IMG/VR virus record: IMGVR_UViG_3300050120_000105
Coordinates: 1-60,317 of that record
Length of the DNA: 60,317 bases
Strand: one strand, 5' to 3'
Source: a virus
Numbering within the stretch: position 1 is the stretch's first letter; each line of letters opens with the position of its first letter. The position numbers and the translations under genes are program-made. Of this stretch, positions 50,600 to 57,094 are shown one piece after another. The notes beneath the pieces were generated by a model. That model was not told the DNA's origin. It searched no databases and was given only the letters and a program-made list of their open reading frames with translations.

Positions 50600-50746
50600 T
50601 CAGAAAGGACGTGAGGACCTTCGAAACCGGACGACGTTGGTCGCTTCGGACCGGCGATCGGCCCTGGTGCGCAGCACGTAGCGCAGCGCAAAGTAGGCGA
50701 TGGCGAGGATGGTGAAGGCGGCATAGCCGTAAAGGATCGTGGTCAT
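50600..50746 (-). CDS. 48-aa single-span membrane protein
   Basis: ATG overlaps the upstream stop (ATGA). MTTILYGYAAFTILAIAYFA then LRYVLRTRADRRSEATNV: one N-terminal membrane helix and a basic cytoplasmic tail. Small proteins of this shape in early operons can act on host membranes or block superinfection; function unproven. Confidence 0.5.
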   Translation of the reverse strand: MTTILYGYAAFTILAIAYFALRYVLRTRADRRSEATNVVRFRRSSRPF

Positions 50747-51045
50747 GCGGCCTCCGCGAAACGCTCTGAGGCTTCAAGAATCGACTGGATCAAGCGCCAG
50801 CCGCTTTCAGATGGTCTAAAGAACGGCCCGCGCGGAGATTCTCCGGGCACTTTCCTGTTCCAGATTTCGATCAGTTCACGCCGCCACAGCGGCACCACTG
50901 CGCGGCGCGAAGCCGCTATGCGCAGCGCCGTTGCCTCTCGCTGATCGCGAGTCAGGGTAATCTGACCGCCATTGGAGCAGCAGATCGCGAGATGTTTCAA
51001 TGTCGCGATCTGCCGGTTTGAGAGACGTTCGCCTTTCACAGGCAT
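50743..51045 (-). CDS. Small phage protein carrying a type B palindrome
   Basis: 100 aa. LSNRQIATLKHLAICCSNGG QITLTRDQ, then ATALRIAASRRAVV (encoded by the palindromic element), then PLWRRELIEIWNRKVPGESP and PFFRPSESGWRLIQSILEAS. The flanking parts read like a winged-helix-type protein that was interrupted in frame by the 33-bp element. Unknown function. Confidence 0.55.
   Translation of the reverse strand: MPVKGERLSNRQIATLKHLAICCSNGGQITLTRDQREATALRIAASRRAVVPLWRRELIEIWNRKVPGESPRGPFFRPSESGWRLIQSILEASERFAEAA
50898..50930. repeat. Palindromic element type B inside a coding region
   Basis: CTGCGCGGCGCGAAGCCGCT then ATGCGCAGCGCCG, 33 bp, read in frame by the 50743-51045 gene as part of ATALRIAASRRA. 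Flanked by a small GGCA/TGCC inverted repeat. Confidence 0.8.
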
Positions 51046-51602
51046 TCTCCGATAATTTCACGCTTGAGGGCGGCAACCTTGTCTTCGTCCGTTTGAACCT
51101 CGCCGATCAATGCAACCAGCCACCAGCGTTCGCCTTTCCATTTCGGCGGAATGAACGTCGCGTGCAGACCTTGCGCGGTGCAGATCCGCAGCGGTCCCTT
51201 GATGGTTTCGATGGTGCCCGGGCCAACGGGATCGTTCTTTCCACCATTCGCCGCGCGACCATTCTTGTCGGAACGCCAGAAGGCAATCATCGCGCCTTCT
51301 TGCTGCAGCTCCGCAAAACGCTTTTGCTGTTGCTCTGGCATCTTCCTTGCAAAATTCGGAATCGTGGCCAACCAATATTCCTTGGAGCCGGAGCCGTAGC
51401 CGTAGCCGGAGCCGTCGCCGGAGCCGGAGCCGGAGCCGGAGCCGTCGCCGGAGCCGTAGCCGTCGCCGGAGCCGTAGCCGTAGCCGTAGCCGGAGCCGGA
51501 GCCGTAGCCGTAGCCGGAGCCGTCGCCGGAGCCGGAGCCGTCGCCGGAGCCGTTCAAAAATGAGTGCGGGACTTCGCCCCGCACGAGTCTCGCTTCGCTC
51601 AT
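51036..51602 (-). CDS. Gly-Ser/Tyr/Asp repeat protein with DUF7666-like C-terminus
   Basis: 188 aa from ATG 51602, which overlaps the upstream stop (ATGA). After MSEARLVRGEVPHSFLNG comes a tract of about 26 Gly-X dipeptides with X = Ser, Tyr or Asp (residues 18-69), then a folded domain KEYWLATIPNFARKMPEQQQ ... RICTAQGLHATFIPPKW ... ALIGEVQTDEDKVAALKREI. The last part recalls the DUF7666 pattern. The repeat may be a flexible or phase-separating linker, or a length-variable tract. Function unknown. Confidence 0.65.
   Translation of the reverse strand: MSEARLVRGEVPHSFLNGSGDGSGSGDGSGYGYGSGSGYGYGYGSGDGYGSGDGSGSGSGSGDGSGYGYGSGSKEYWLATIPNFARKMPEQQQKRFAELQQEGAMIAFWRSDKNGRAANGGKNDPVGPGTIETIKGPLRICTAQGLHATFIPPKWKGERWWLVALIGEVQTDEDKVAALKREIIGECL
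51395..51551. repeat. Hexanucleotide tandem array (GGC-NNC codon pairs)
   Basis: About 26 units of 6 bp; on the coding strand GGC alternates with TCC, TAC or GAC, so only the two middle bases vary (Ser, Tyr, Asp). Unit number can change without frameshift. The array is open in several frames, which creates long Arg/Ser and Arg/Leu shadow frames. Confidence 0.9.
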
Positions 51603-51925
51603 TTCCATGGTGCGCTTTCCCATGCTGCGACAGCGGCAGTCGTGACCTCGGCAACCGAGGTAATGTCGCGAAGCTCGATATCGGCGGCCGGCCCGACGCG
51701 CGCGCCTTTGACCGGCCCCATGTTGGCGAGGCCCATGAAGCCCTTGTTTTCTGCCGGCCAATAGATGCAGTTACGCGCCGCGCGAAGCTTGATGGTCTCA
51801 CCGTCGGTATCGAGGGCGTAACCAAAGAACACGCCTCTGTGACTTGTTGTAACTAGAACTGCCCTCTCTTCTTTCTTCAAATGTGCCGCCAAGTGTTCCT
51901 CCCGTTTGATTAAAGATGAGCCCAT
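51599..51925 (-). CDS. DUF6948-like phage protein
   Basis: 108 aa. RAVLVTTSHRGVFFGYALDT, AARNCIYWPAENKGFMGLAN and DIELRDITSVAEVTTAAVAA W match a small phage family (DUF6948 as I recall it) of unknown function. GGAGAGC precedes the ATG. Overlaps the HNH gene by 16 bp. Confidence 0.65.
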   Translation of the reverse strand: MGSSLIKREEHLAAHLKKEERAVLVTTSHRGVFFGYALDTDGETIKLRAARNCIYWPAENKGFMGLANMGPVKGARVGPAADIELRDITSVAEVTTAAVAAWESAPWK

Positions 51926-52539
51926 GCTCTCCGTGCCCGGATCGCAGAGACGGTTTCCATGCTGATCAAGTATTGTGAAGCGATTTCGCGACGCGTCCGC
52001 TTGTCAGACCTGATGGCCACGACCTGTTCAGGCTGCAGTTTTGCGGTATGAACGCGCTCACCTCTGTTGTGACGATCCTTCGCAATGCAATCGCGATTGT
52101 TGTCGACCCTGGTACCGGCAAAGAGATGGCTTGGCCGACAACAGGCTGGGTTATCGCAGGAGTGACAGGCGCAGAGACCTGCGGCCAACTTCCCTCTTGT
52201 GATTAGATATGCGGCCTGATGCGCTTGCCGTGGAAATCCTTTCTCAGAATAGCGTGCGTAGCCATCCTTTGAGCGAGCCGAAGGATATTCCCAACAACCG
52301 GCCTTGCCAGCTTGATCAAGTAAAAACGCAGCCATTCTCGGATGGCGACGACCATAACAGCCGCAGGATTTGGTGTGCCCGCTCCGTAGACCGGACGTAA
52401 GGGCAATCACCACTACCGCGCCGCAGTCGCATAGACATTTCCAGCGCTGCTGTGCGTGGACGTTTGAATCTAGCCGCTCAATTACGAGCAATCGTGCAAA
52501 ACGCTGCCCTACAAGATCAAACCGCTGCCCGCTGGTCAT
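51910..52539 (-). CDS. HNH homing-type endonuclease
   Basis: 209 aa. N-terminal zinc-finger-like module (RWKCLCDCGAVVVIALTSGL, HTKSCGC), then an HNH_3-type core: LAAGLCACHSCDNPACCRPS HLFAGTRVDNNRDCIAKDR, and a C-terminal helix-turn-helix (REIASQYLISMETVSAIRAR). This three-part layout is typical of free-standing phage HNH endonucleases that cut specific sites and spread by repair. AGGAG lies 7 nt before the ATG. Confidence 0.85.
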   Translation of the reverse strand: MTSGQRFDLVGQRFARLLVIERLDSNVHAQQRWKCLCDCGAVVVIALTSGLRSGHTKSCGCYGRRHPRMAAFLLDQAGKAGCWEYPSARSKDGYARYSEKGFPRQAHQAAYLITRGKLAAGLCACHSCDNPACCRPSHLFAGTRVDNNRDCIAKDRHNRGERVHTAKLQPEQVVAIRSDKRTRREIASQYLISMETVSAIRARRAWAHL

Positions 52540-52548
52540 GCGGCGCTC

Positions 52549-52806
52549 CTATCGTCGGTCAGGCAGCCAAAGATTGATGACGGCTTGGATAGTGCGCGCG
52601 GTAGGCTCCTGCTCGCCTGAAATCTGATAAGCGGCGGCGCGTACCGAGCAACCGACAAGGGCCGCGAGTTCTTCTGCGGTTTTGTTCGGCCACATCCCTT
52701 TGCAAGCTTTACCGAACCACGAACTGCAAATTCTTGCATCGCCCTGCAGGATGTTTCGCTCGATTTTCGCGGCGCCCGCGATCTCGCGCTCGTAAACCGT
52801 ACGCAT
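52549..52806 (-). CDS. HTH regulator, CII-like position
   Basis: 85 aa from ATG 52806, which has AGGGG 8 nt upstream. MWPNKTAEELAALVGCSVRA AAYQISGEQEPTARTIQAVI shows a helix-turn-helix. Second gene of the leftward operon after the Cro-like gene, the position of early regulators. The 150 bp between it and the Cro-like stop contain no clear leftward gene. Confidence 0.6.
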   Translation of the reverse strand: MRTVYEREIAGAAKIERNILQGDARICSSWFGKACKGMWPNKTAEELAALVGCSVRAAAYQISGEQEPTARTIQAVINLWLPDRR

Positions 52807-52928
52807 GAACAAACCCCTGATACGCAATGCAACAAATCAACTGCCGTTAACCCAACTGAGAGAAAAATTTTCCGTGACACGAAACCGCCATACGGACCAT
52901 GCTGCGGCAAAACGCGCAGGGGGCGGAA

Positions 52929-53231
52929 ATGGGGAAGATTATTCGATTTCCGGGGCATCAGGCGCGCACCTCGGTTTCCAGGGGATACAAATCGGGGCGC
53001 AGTTCATGCCTGGAGACGCCGGAGACGCGCTCGACCACCAGCACGCGAAGCGGAGGAACCTCATTCCATTGTGAAACGGCCTGCGCAGTCACACCGACGG
53101 CCCGCGCAAACTTGGCCTGGCCGCCGACATTTTCGACCGCTCGTTTGAGGGCTTCTTTCTTGTCATCCATAGTCGTCACCTCAAGCATGGCTTTTACCTC
53201 AAAGTCAAGTTTTGCTTCATTGTTTGCCTAA
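52929..53231 (+). CDS. Antisense ORF across the Cro-like gene (doubtful)
   Basis: ATG preceded by AGGGGGCGG. Encodes MGKIIRFPGHQARTSVSRGY and about 80 more residues, fully overlapping the Cro-like gene on the other strand and ending 22 bp before the repressor. I recall similar MGKxxRFP-starting antisense frames in other alphaproteobacterial prophages. It may be a real small protein, an N-terminal leader only, or an artefact of conservation of the opposite strand. Confidence 0.2.
   Translation: MGKIIRFPGHQARTSVSRGYKSGRSSCLETPETRSTTSTRSGGTSFHCETACAVTPTARANLAWPPTFSTARLRASFLSSIVVTSSMAFTSKSSFASLFA
52958..53170 (-). CDS. Cro/YdaS-like repressor
   Basis: 70 aa from ATG 53170 (GAGGTG 7 nt upstream decides the start over 53188). 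KEALKRAVENVGGQAKFARA VGVTAQAVSQWNEVPPLRVL VVERVSGVSRHELRPDLYP is the YdaS/Cro fold: a helix-turn-helix with Q-x-x-V-S-x-W in the recognition helix. First gene of the leftward operon and divergent from the CI-like gene, so it should antagonise it. Confidence 0.85.
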   Translation of the reverse strand: MDDKKEALKRAVENVGGQAKFARAVGVTAQAVSQWNEVPPLRVLVVERVSGVSRHELRPDLYPLETEVRA

Positions 53232-53247
53232 AGCCGGGCTTTATAAT
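53220..53247 (+). promoter_or_regulatory. Repressor promoter, leaderless transcript predicted
   Basis: -35 TTGTTT (53220-53225), 16-bp spacer, perfect -10 TATAAT (53242-53247). The expected transcript start, about 7 nt after the -10, is the A of ATG 53254, and no good ribosome binding site is present. This mirrors the leaderless lambda cI message from PRM. Confidence 0.6.
53229..53243. promoter_or_regulatory. Operator candidate, 15-bp palindrome
   Basis: TAAAGCCGGGCTTTA is a perfect dyad around a central G. It spans the -35/-10 spacer and touches the -10 box, so a dimeric repressor bound there would shut the rightward promoter. CCTAAAG (53227) and CTTTAGG (53258) form an outer inverted pair. 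Confidence 0.55.
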
Positions 53248-53253
53248 GCGGAA

Positions 53254-53574
53254 ATGACTTTAGGAAATCGCATCAAGGCGGCCCGCGAGCGCCTTCGGCC
53301 AAAGCCGACTCAGGCCGAGATAGGTGCCCACTTCGGCGTCACCGACAAAGCTGTCTCCGGGTGGGAACGAGACGAGGCAATCCCGGAACTGGATAAGATC
53401 GCTAAGTTGTCGAGATTACTCAGGATTCCAGTTATTTGGCTGCTCGAAGGGACGGACGATCCACCTCCCCCCGATTCGCTGGAAAAGGACATCGAACAGC
53501 TCCAGCCCCATGAACGCGCCGTGGTGCGCACCATGGTCGACGCTTTCAGCAAAAACCGGGATACCGTCGCCTAA
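53254..53574 (+). CDS. CI-like XRE repressor, short form
   Basis: 106 aa. MTLGNRIKAARERLRPKPTQ AEIGAHFGVTDKAVSGWERD is an XRE helix-turn-helix (VTDKAVSGWE in the recognition helix). There is no LexA-type autocleavage domain; only a short acidic tail (LEKDIEQLQPHERAVVRTMV) follows, so SOS induction by self-cleavage is not expected. Divergent from the Cro-like gene over an 83-bp control region. Confidence 0.85.
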   Translation: MTLGNRIKAARERLRPKPTQAEIGAHFGVTDKAVSGWERDEAIPELDKIAKLSRLLRIPVIWLLEGTDDPPPPDSLEKDIEQLQPHERAVVRTMVDAFSKNRDTVA

Positions 53575-53605
53575 TCCACAGCTTTCGTGGCCGGCCAGAT
53601 ATTTT

Positions 53606-53636
53606 TTGATATTTGACTAAAGCAACAAGCTATGCT
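53606..53636 (+). promoter_or_regulatory. Weak promoter candidate for the rightward early genes
   Basis: TTGATA (53606-53611), 19-bp spacer, TATGCT (53631-53636). Lies between the repressor stop and ATG 53672. Spacer is long, so this is tentative. Confidence 0.3.
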
Positions 53637-53671
53637 TGAGTGCTCCCACACCAACAGGGAGCCGCCACCCC

Positions 53672-53998
53672 ATGACAACCACCTTCCAGACAGAACCCCG
53701 CCCTTCCCCGCTCTACCTCGTCCTCTGTGGCCAGCACATCGACGAATACGCAGCCGAGCGCGACGTCAACGACATGGATCGCGAGACAACGATCCGCGAT
53801 ATCGCAGCCGGCGAATTCGAAACGCTCTCGCGCGTGATCGAGATCGGCACCGGCGCCGATGTCACCAAGGACTTCGCCAGACAGGTCATGACGATCTGGG
53901 CTGGGCGAGGCGAGACGCTTTCTTACCGTCAATATGAATTCGTCGAGATCCACGTCGGTACGCGCGCGGCGCGGTCGTTTCTGCGGAGGGCTGCGTGA
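53672..53998 (+). CDS. Early protein, unknown
   Basis: 108 aa from ATG 53672. LYLVLCGQHIDEYAAERDVN DMDRETTIRDIAAGEFETLS, AGRGETLSYRQYEFVEIHVG. Small alpha/beta protein of a kind common in rhizobial phages; no function assigned. Its stop overlaps the next start (TGATG). Confidence 0.6.
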   Translation: MTTTFQTEPRPSPLYLVLCGQHIDEYAAERDVNDMDRETTIRDIAAGEFETLSRVIEIGTGADVTKDFARQVMTIWAGRGETLSYRQYEFVEIHVGTRAARSFLRRAA

Positions 53999-54255
53999 TG
54001 GTCGCGATCGGCGGAAAGCCTCGCAAGGCAAAGCTTCCCTCGCAGCCGCAAGTCGTCGTGCAGCGCGCCGCTTTCACCAACGAATTCGCGCTGTTCAGTG
54101 CCGACGACAAAGGCATGACGATCATCACATGGATCGGCGACCCGAACGCCGCGACCAAATTCAATTCGAAATATGAAGCCAAATCCCGCGTGCGCGACAT
54201 GCATGACGTTCCGGACTCGCGCGTGTTCAAGGTTTTGCAGAAGGAGACTGTGTGA
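53998..54255 (+). CDS. Early protein, unknown
   Basis: 85 aa (MVAIGGKPRKAKLPSQPQVV...). Basic N-terminus then a beta-rich part (FALFSADDKGMTIITWIGDP). Overlaps both neighbours by TGATG-type junctions. Unknown. Confidence 0.55.
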   Translation: MVAIGGKPRKAKLPSQPQVVVQRAAFTNEFALFSADDKGMTIITWIGDPNAATKFNSKYEAKSRVRDMHDVPDSRVFKVLQKETV

Positions 54256-55034
54256 TGATGATGTTAGACCGCGCTGAAATCCCCGCAACCGACCGCCTTG
54301 TCAGCACTGCCGACAACCAGCCCTCGCGCATCGACTTCGCCGTCGAAGCCTATGACGAACTGCGCACGTACCTGAAATCGCATCCCGTTGTTATGAGCCA
54401 GGACGATGCCCAGGCCGGCGCCGCCGTAAACGAGCGCACGCTTGTCGCTTTGAACGAAGCCCGCGCCGAACGCGAGACCAAAACCCGCCCGTTCCGCGAC
54501 CGGCTGAATGCGATCTTCGATGCCTACGCGCTGGTCAAGGACAAGGGCACGCTGGAAACCGCCCGCGGCGAGCTGCGCAAGCGGCTGACAAAATACGCCA
54601 ACGATATCGAGGCCAAGCGCATCGCCGAGGTCGAGCGGTTGCGCAAGGAAGCCGAAGAAGCCGAACGGATTGCCCGCGAAGCCGAAGCCGCCGAACGCGA
54701 GGCGATCGACGATGCCGAACAGGGCGTCGAGAGCGACGTCGGCGAGGCAATCCAGCAGGCGGATCAGGCGTTCACGGACTTCCGGCGCGCGGACAAGACG
54801 GCTGCGATCGCCGCCAAGAACGTGCCGGTGCGGTTCAAGAGCGTGCTGGGAGGCAATTCGCGCGGCATGCGGACGGTCGAGGTTTTGGTGATCGAGGATG
54901 TCGCCAAGGTGATCAGGATTTTAGGGATGACCGACAAGATCAGGGACGCGATTTTGTCCAGCGCCCGCGACTACCGCCGCGAATACGACGAGCTTCCCGC
55001 CGGCATCACCGCAACCTTTGAGAGGACTTTGTAA
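54255..55034 (+). CDS. Coiled-coil early protein, possibly replication/recombination-linked
   Basis: 259 aa from ATG 54255. A long charged coiled coil (RLTKYANDIEAKRIAEVERL, KEAEEAERIAREAEAAEREA) sits between an N-terminal alpha domain and a C-terminal part (VRFKSVLGGNSRGMRTVEVL, VAKVIRILGMTDKIRDAILS). The layout recalls Gp157/siphovirus early proteins of unknown function. It precedes an OB-fold-like gene by 0 bp, so the two may work together on DNA. Confidence 0.5.
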   Translation: MMMLDRAEIPATDRLVSTADNQPSRIDFAVEAYDELRTYLKSHPVVMSQDDAQAGAAVNERTLVALNEARAERETKTRPFRDRLNAIFDAYALVKDKGTLETARGELRKRLTKYANDIEAKRIAEVERLRKEAEEAERIAREAEAAEREAIDDAEQGVESDVGEAIQQADQAFTDFRRADKTAAIAAKNVPVRFKSVLGGNSRGMRTVEVLVIEDVAKVIRILGMTDKIRDAILSSARDYRREYDELPAGITATFERTL

Positions 55035-55529
55035 ATGAACACGTCAGCAGCACTTCAACAGCCGCGCTTTGAGCAAGGCACCATCACCGTCCAGAACATC
55101 TATCCCTCGAAAGGCCAAGGCAAGTCGGCCCACATCAAGGATTCGGACGGTATGTTGTTCGGTATCTGGCCGGACAAGCTTGGCCTCGTCCAGGTCGGAG
55201 GAACTTACGAGATCGAGTTTTCCGCCAGCACCAAGAACGGCACCACGTACCGCGATATCAAGCAACTGCACATGGTGGAAAAGCCGCAGCCGCAGCCGGC
55301 GCGTTCATTGTCGTCGGCCGCGGCGCCGGCGCCGCAGACAGAGAAGCCGCAGAACGGCGGATACTACCGGCCGACAGCGCCGCAGGATTCCGAGCGCATG
55401 TTCTGCTGCAGTACGCTCAACGCCTTCATCCAGACCGGCCGCGTTGAATGTCATCGCGAGCATCTGACGATAGCGATCAACGAGCTGCGCGCGGCCTATG
55501 CGGCGACGTTCGGCGCCGACGACCACTGA
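55035..55529 (+). CDS. OB-fold-like protein, ssDNA-binding candidate
   Basis: 164 aa. FEQGTITVQNIYPSKGQGKS, LFGIWPDKLGLVQVGGTYEI EFSASTKNGTTYRDIKQLHM reads as a five-stranded OB barrel. A Pro/Ala linker and a C-terminal helical domain (SERMFCCSTLNAFIQTGRVE) follow. An SSB role fits the neighbourhood but aromatic DNA-binding residues are few, so this is tentative. Confidence 0.5.
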   Translation: MNTSAALQQPRFEQGTITVQNIYPSKGQGKSAHIKDSDGMLFGIWPDKLGLVQVGGTYEIEFSASTKNGTTYRDIKQLHMVEKPQPQPARSLSSAAAPAPQTEKPQNGGYYRPTAPQDSERMFCCSTLNAFIQTGRVECHREHLTIAINELRAAYAATFGADDH

Positions 55530-55538
55530 CACCCGTTA

Positions 55539-55591
55539 CCTCGCCAAAGGCGTAGCGGCTCCATGGCGAGGGAGGCGGCGGCGGGTTTTTA
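55539..55591 (+). terminator. Hairpin plus T-run after the OB-fold gene
   Basis: CCTCGCC and GGCGAGG (7 bp, 19-nt loop, 55539-55571) are followed by a G-rich stretch and TTTTT (55587-55591). The distance to the T-run is long for a classical terminator, so partial attenuation is more likely. Confidence 0.35.
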
Positions 55592-55639
55592 AGCATCCTC
55601 GTCGCCGCCAACTAATTCAAAGGCATCACAGGGGACACC

Positions 55640-55834
55640 ATGAACATCCAACTCAAACCGGAAACCCGCCGTTTCATCGAGGATTTTGTCGCGCACGAAA
55701 TCACCACGCTGACCGCACTCGATCCGTTCGGCATCGACGATCCCTGCCCGGGAAGCCCGGACGGCCATTACCAGTTGTGGGACGGGCCGCGCACGCTGGT
55801 ATGCGCGCATTGCGCGAAGGTGCTGTGGTCATGA
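55640..55834 (+). CDS. Small protein with C-terminal CxxC, unknown
   Basis: 64 aa (MNIQLKPETRRFIEDFVAHE...). Ends with LVCAHCAKVLW, a CxxC knuckle, and has DPCPGSPDGHYQLWDG in the middle. Stop overlaps the next start (ATGA). Confidence 0.5.
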   Translation: MNIQLKPETRRFIEDFVAHEITTLTALDPFGIDDPCPGSPDGHYQLWDGPRTLVCAHCAKVLWS

Positions 55835-56064
55835 ACTCCTTCCTGATCGACGGCCCGCTGATGTCCACCTTCGATCGCCGCAAGGCGATGATCGAGCGCA
55901 TGGCGAAAGACCTGGTCAAATTCGACGCCGCGCAGAACGAAGCCGACGCGATCCGATCGCTGATGGCGCGGGGCTACTCGCCGTTCGCCGTGCTGCGCTA
56001 TGTCGACGATGCGCGGCAGGTGGCGTTCCAGAGCATTGTTGCGAGGGAGATGGCGAAGTCGTGA
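55831..56064 (+). CDS. Small helical protein, unknown
   Basis: 77 aa from ATG 55831. FDRRKAMIERMAKDLVKFDA, MARGYSPFAVLRYVDDARQV. The end IVAREMAKS resembles VIVAREMMKAG in the composite protein at 57937, so they share a module. Ends 12 bp before cassette element C5. Confidence 0.5.
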   Translation: MNSFLIDGPLMSTFDRRKAMIERMAKDLVKFDAAQNEADAIRSLMARGYSPFAVLRYVDDARQVAFQSIVAREMAKS

Positions 56065-56076
56065 GGCCAGAGGGAT

Positions 56077-56129
56077 GGATAGTACAACTTGAGCGTCACG
56101 GTTTAAACACCAGCGCAGCGGCTAAGTTC
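56077..56129. repeat. Cassette-flanking element C5 (upstream end of cassette 3)
   Basis: 53 bp on the + strand: GGATAGTACAACTTGAGCGT...GCAGCGGCTAAGTTC, followed by a ribosome binding site (AGGAG) and ATG 56153. Confidence 0.85.
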
Positions 56130-56152
56130 GATCCGCAGCTAGGAGCTACAAG

Positions 56153-56329
56153 ATGGGAAAGCGCGCGTTGATCGACATCGCCGGCGAACTCAAAGGCGAG
56201 ACCGACAAAGCTTTTCGAATTTTCGACGGCAAAACGACTGAATGGGTGCCGAAGTCGCAAGTCGAGCAGAACCCTGACGGCACTTTCACAATGCCAGAAT
56301 GGCTGGCACAGGATAAAGGATTCATCTGA
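56153..56329 (+). CDS. Small phage protein, cargo of cassette 3
   Basis: 58 aa. MGKRALIDIAGELKGETDKA, TEWVPKSQVEQNPDGTFTMP EWLAQDKGFI: a family of small phage proteins whose members share a W-(V/L)-P-x-SQ-(V/I)-E ... T-x-P-E-WLA-x-x-KG end. Function unknown. AGGAG 8 nt upstream. Overlaps the Acb2-like start (TGATG); its 3' end recurs at 2906-2965. Confidence 0.6.
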   Translation: MGKRALIDIAGELKGETDKAFRIFDGKTTEWVPKSQVEQNPDGTFTMPEWLAQDKGFI

Positions 56330-56574
56330 TGGCACACGTTTACGAAGGACAACCGGATGGCCGGCAGGCCGACACGGCGATTGAAGTCAGCCGCTTTCGC
56401 CCGAAGTATCGAGCGTTGAGCAACGAAGAAAAGTCGCTGCACGACGCAATCAAGGACGAAGCCGCCGTGCTCGAAACCTTGTTCGCCAAGGTCAAGCCAG
56501 GTCGCTACAACTCGCTAGCAATCACGTCGCTCGAACAGTCAATTATGTGGATCGTCAAGGAATTGACGTCGTAA
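56329..56574 (+). CDS. acb2: Acb2/Tad1-like cyclic-nucleotide sponge, anti-CBASS/Thoeris candidate, cargo of cassette 3
   Basis: 81 aa. FRPKYRALSNEEKSLHDAIK DEAAVLETLFAKVKPGRYNS LAITSLEQSIMWIVKELTS follows the Acb2/Tad1 pattern: Y-R-x-LS-x-xE ... IK ... L ... R ... A-x-T-x-LE ... MW-x-VK-x-LT. Known members form oligomers that trap cyclic oligonucleotide or ADPR-type signals and so block CBASS or Thoeris defence. The preceding 15 residues are variable. It sits with the 58-aa gene inside inverted elements C5 and C6. Confidence 0.75.
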   Translation: MAHVYEGQPDGRQADTAIEVSRFRPKYRALSNEEKSLHDAIKDEAAVLETLFAKVKPGRYNSLAITSLEQSIMWIVKELTS

Positions 56575-56590
56575 CCAAACGCGGCGCTTA

Positions 56591-56642
56591 GAACTTAGCC
56601 GCTGAGTCGGTGAAGCGTCGTCGCGTTTGAGTTGTACTATCC
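56591..56642. repeat. Cassette-flanking element C6 (downstream end of cassette 3)
   Basis: 52 bp. On the + strand it reads GAACTTAGCCGCTGAGTCGG...GAGTTGTACTATCC, the inverted orientation of C5. It begins 17 bp after the Acb2-like stop. Confidence 0.85.
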
Positions 56643-56656
56643 AAATCGGACTTCCA

Positions 56657-57094
56657 ATGATCAGACCGCAACGCATCGTTCACGATTCGAAACCCGGCGA
56701 TTTACTCAAACGCGCGACCGCGCCGACCGCGACAGCGCGAACCTCCGACCATGGAGATGCCGATTATTTGGCCCTTATCAGGCAAATGCCCTGCCTTTCC
56801 TGCGGCATGGAACTGTCTGAGGCCGCTCACCTACGTCTTTCAAGTGCAGCGTATGGCAAGGCGAGCGGCCTCGGGAAGAAGCCTCATGACAAGTGGGCGC
56901 TTTCATTATGCAGCCAATGCCATCGCCTGGCGAAAACAGCCCAACATAACCGCAACGAAGCCGAGTTTTGGGCAAGCCTGGGCATCAATCCCCTCAGTTG
57001 CGCCGTTGAACTTTATGCGGCGCGCGGCGATCCGGTCTCGATGCGGATGATCGTCGTGCTGACGATTGCGACGCGTTGGAAACGGGATGGATAG
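56657..57094 (+). CDS. DUF968/Ref-like HNH protein
   Basis: 145 aa from ATG 56657. ALIRQMPCLSCGMELSEAAH LRLS, GLGKKPHDKWALSLCSQCHR LAKTAQHNRNEAEFW: Cys pairs and A-H...H-R...H-N residues of the Ref/DUF968 HNH-type nucleases used in phage recombination. The stop (TAG) lies inside the GGATAG of element C7. It starts 15 bp after element C6, so it is a gene between two cassettes. Confidence 0.75.
   Translation: MIRPQRIVHDSKPGDLLKRATAPTATARTSDHGDADYLALIRQMPCLSCGMELSEAAHLRLSSAAYGKASGLGKKPHDKWALSLCSQCHRLAKTAQHNRNEAEFWASLGINPLSCAVELYAARGDPVSMRMIVVLTIATRWKRDG

Noticed and set aside
51395-51551. CRISPR array
   Set aside because: The repeat unit is only 6 bp and continuous; there are no spacers and it lies inside a coding frame.
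51036-51856. Arg-Ser and Arg-Leu repeat proteins in other frames of the hexanucleotide array
   Set aside because: They arise from reading the array out of frame; the Gly-X frame alone has a coupled start and a folded domain.
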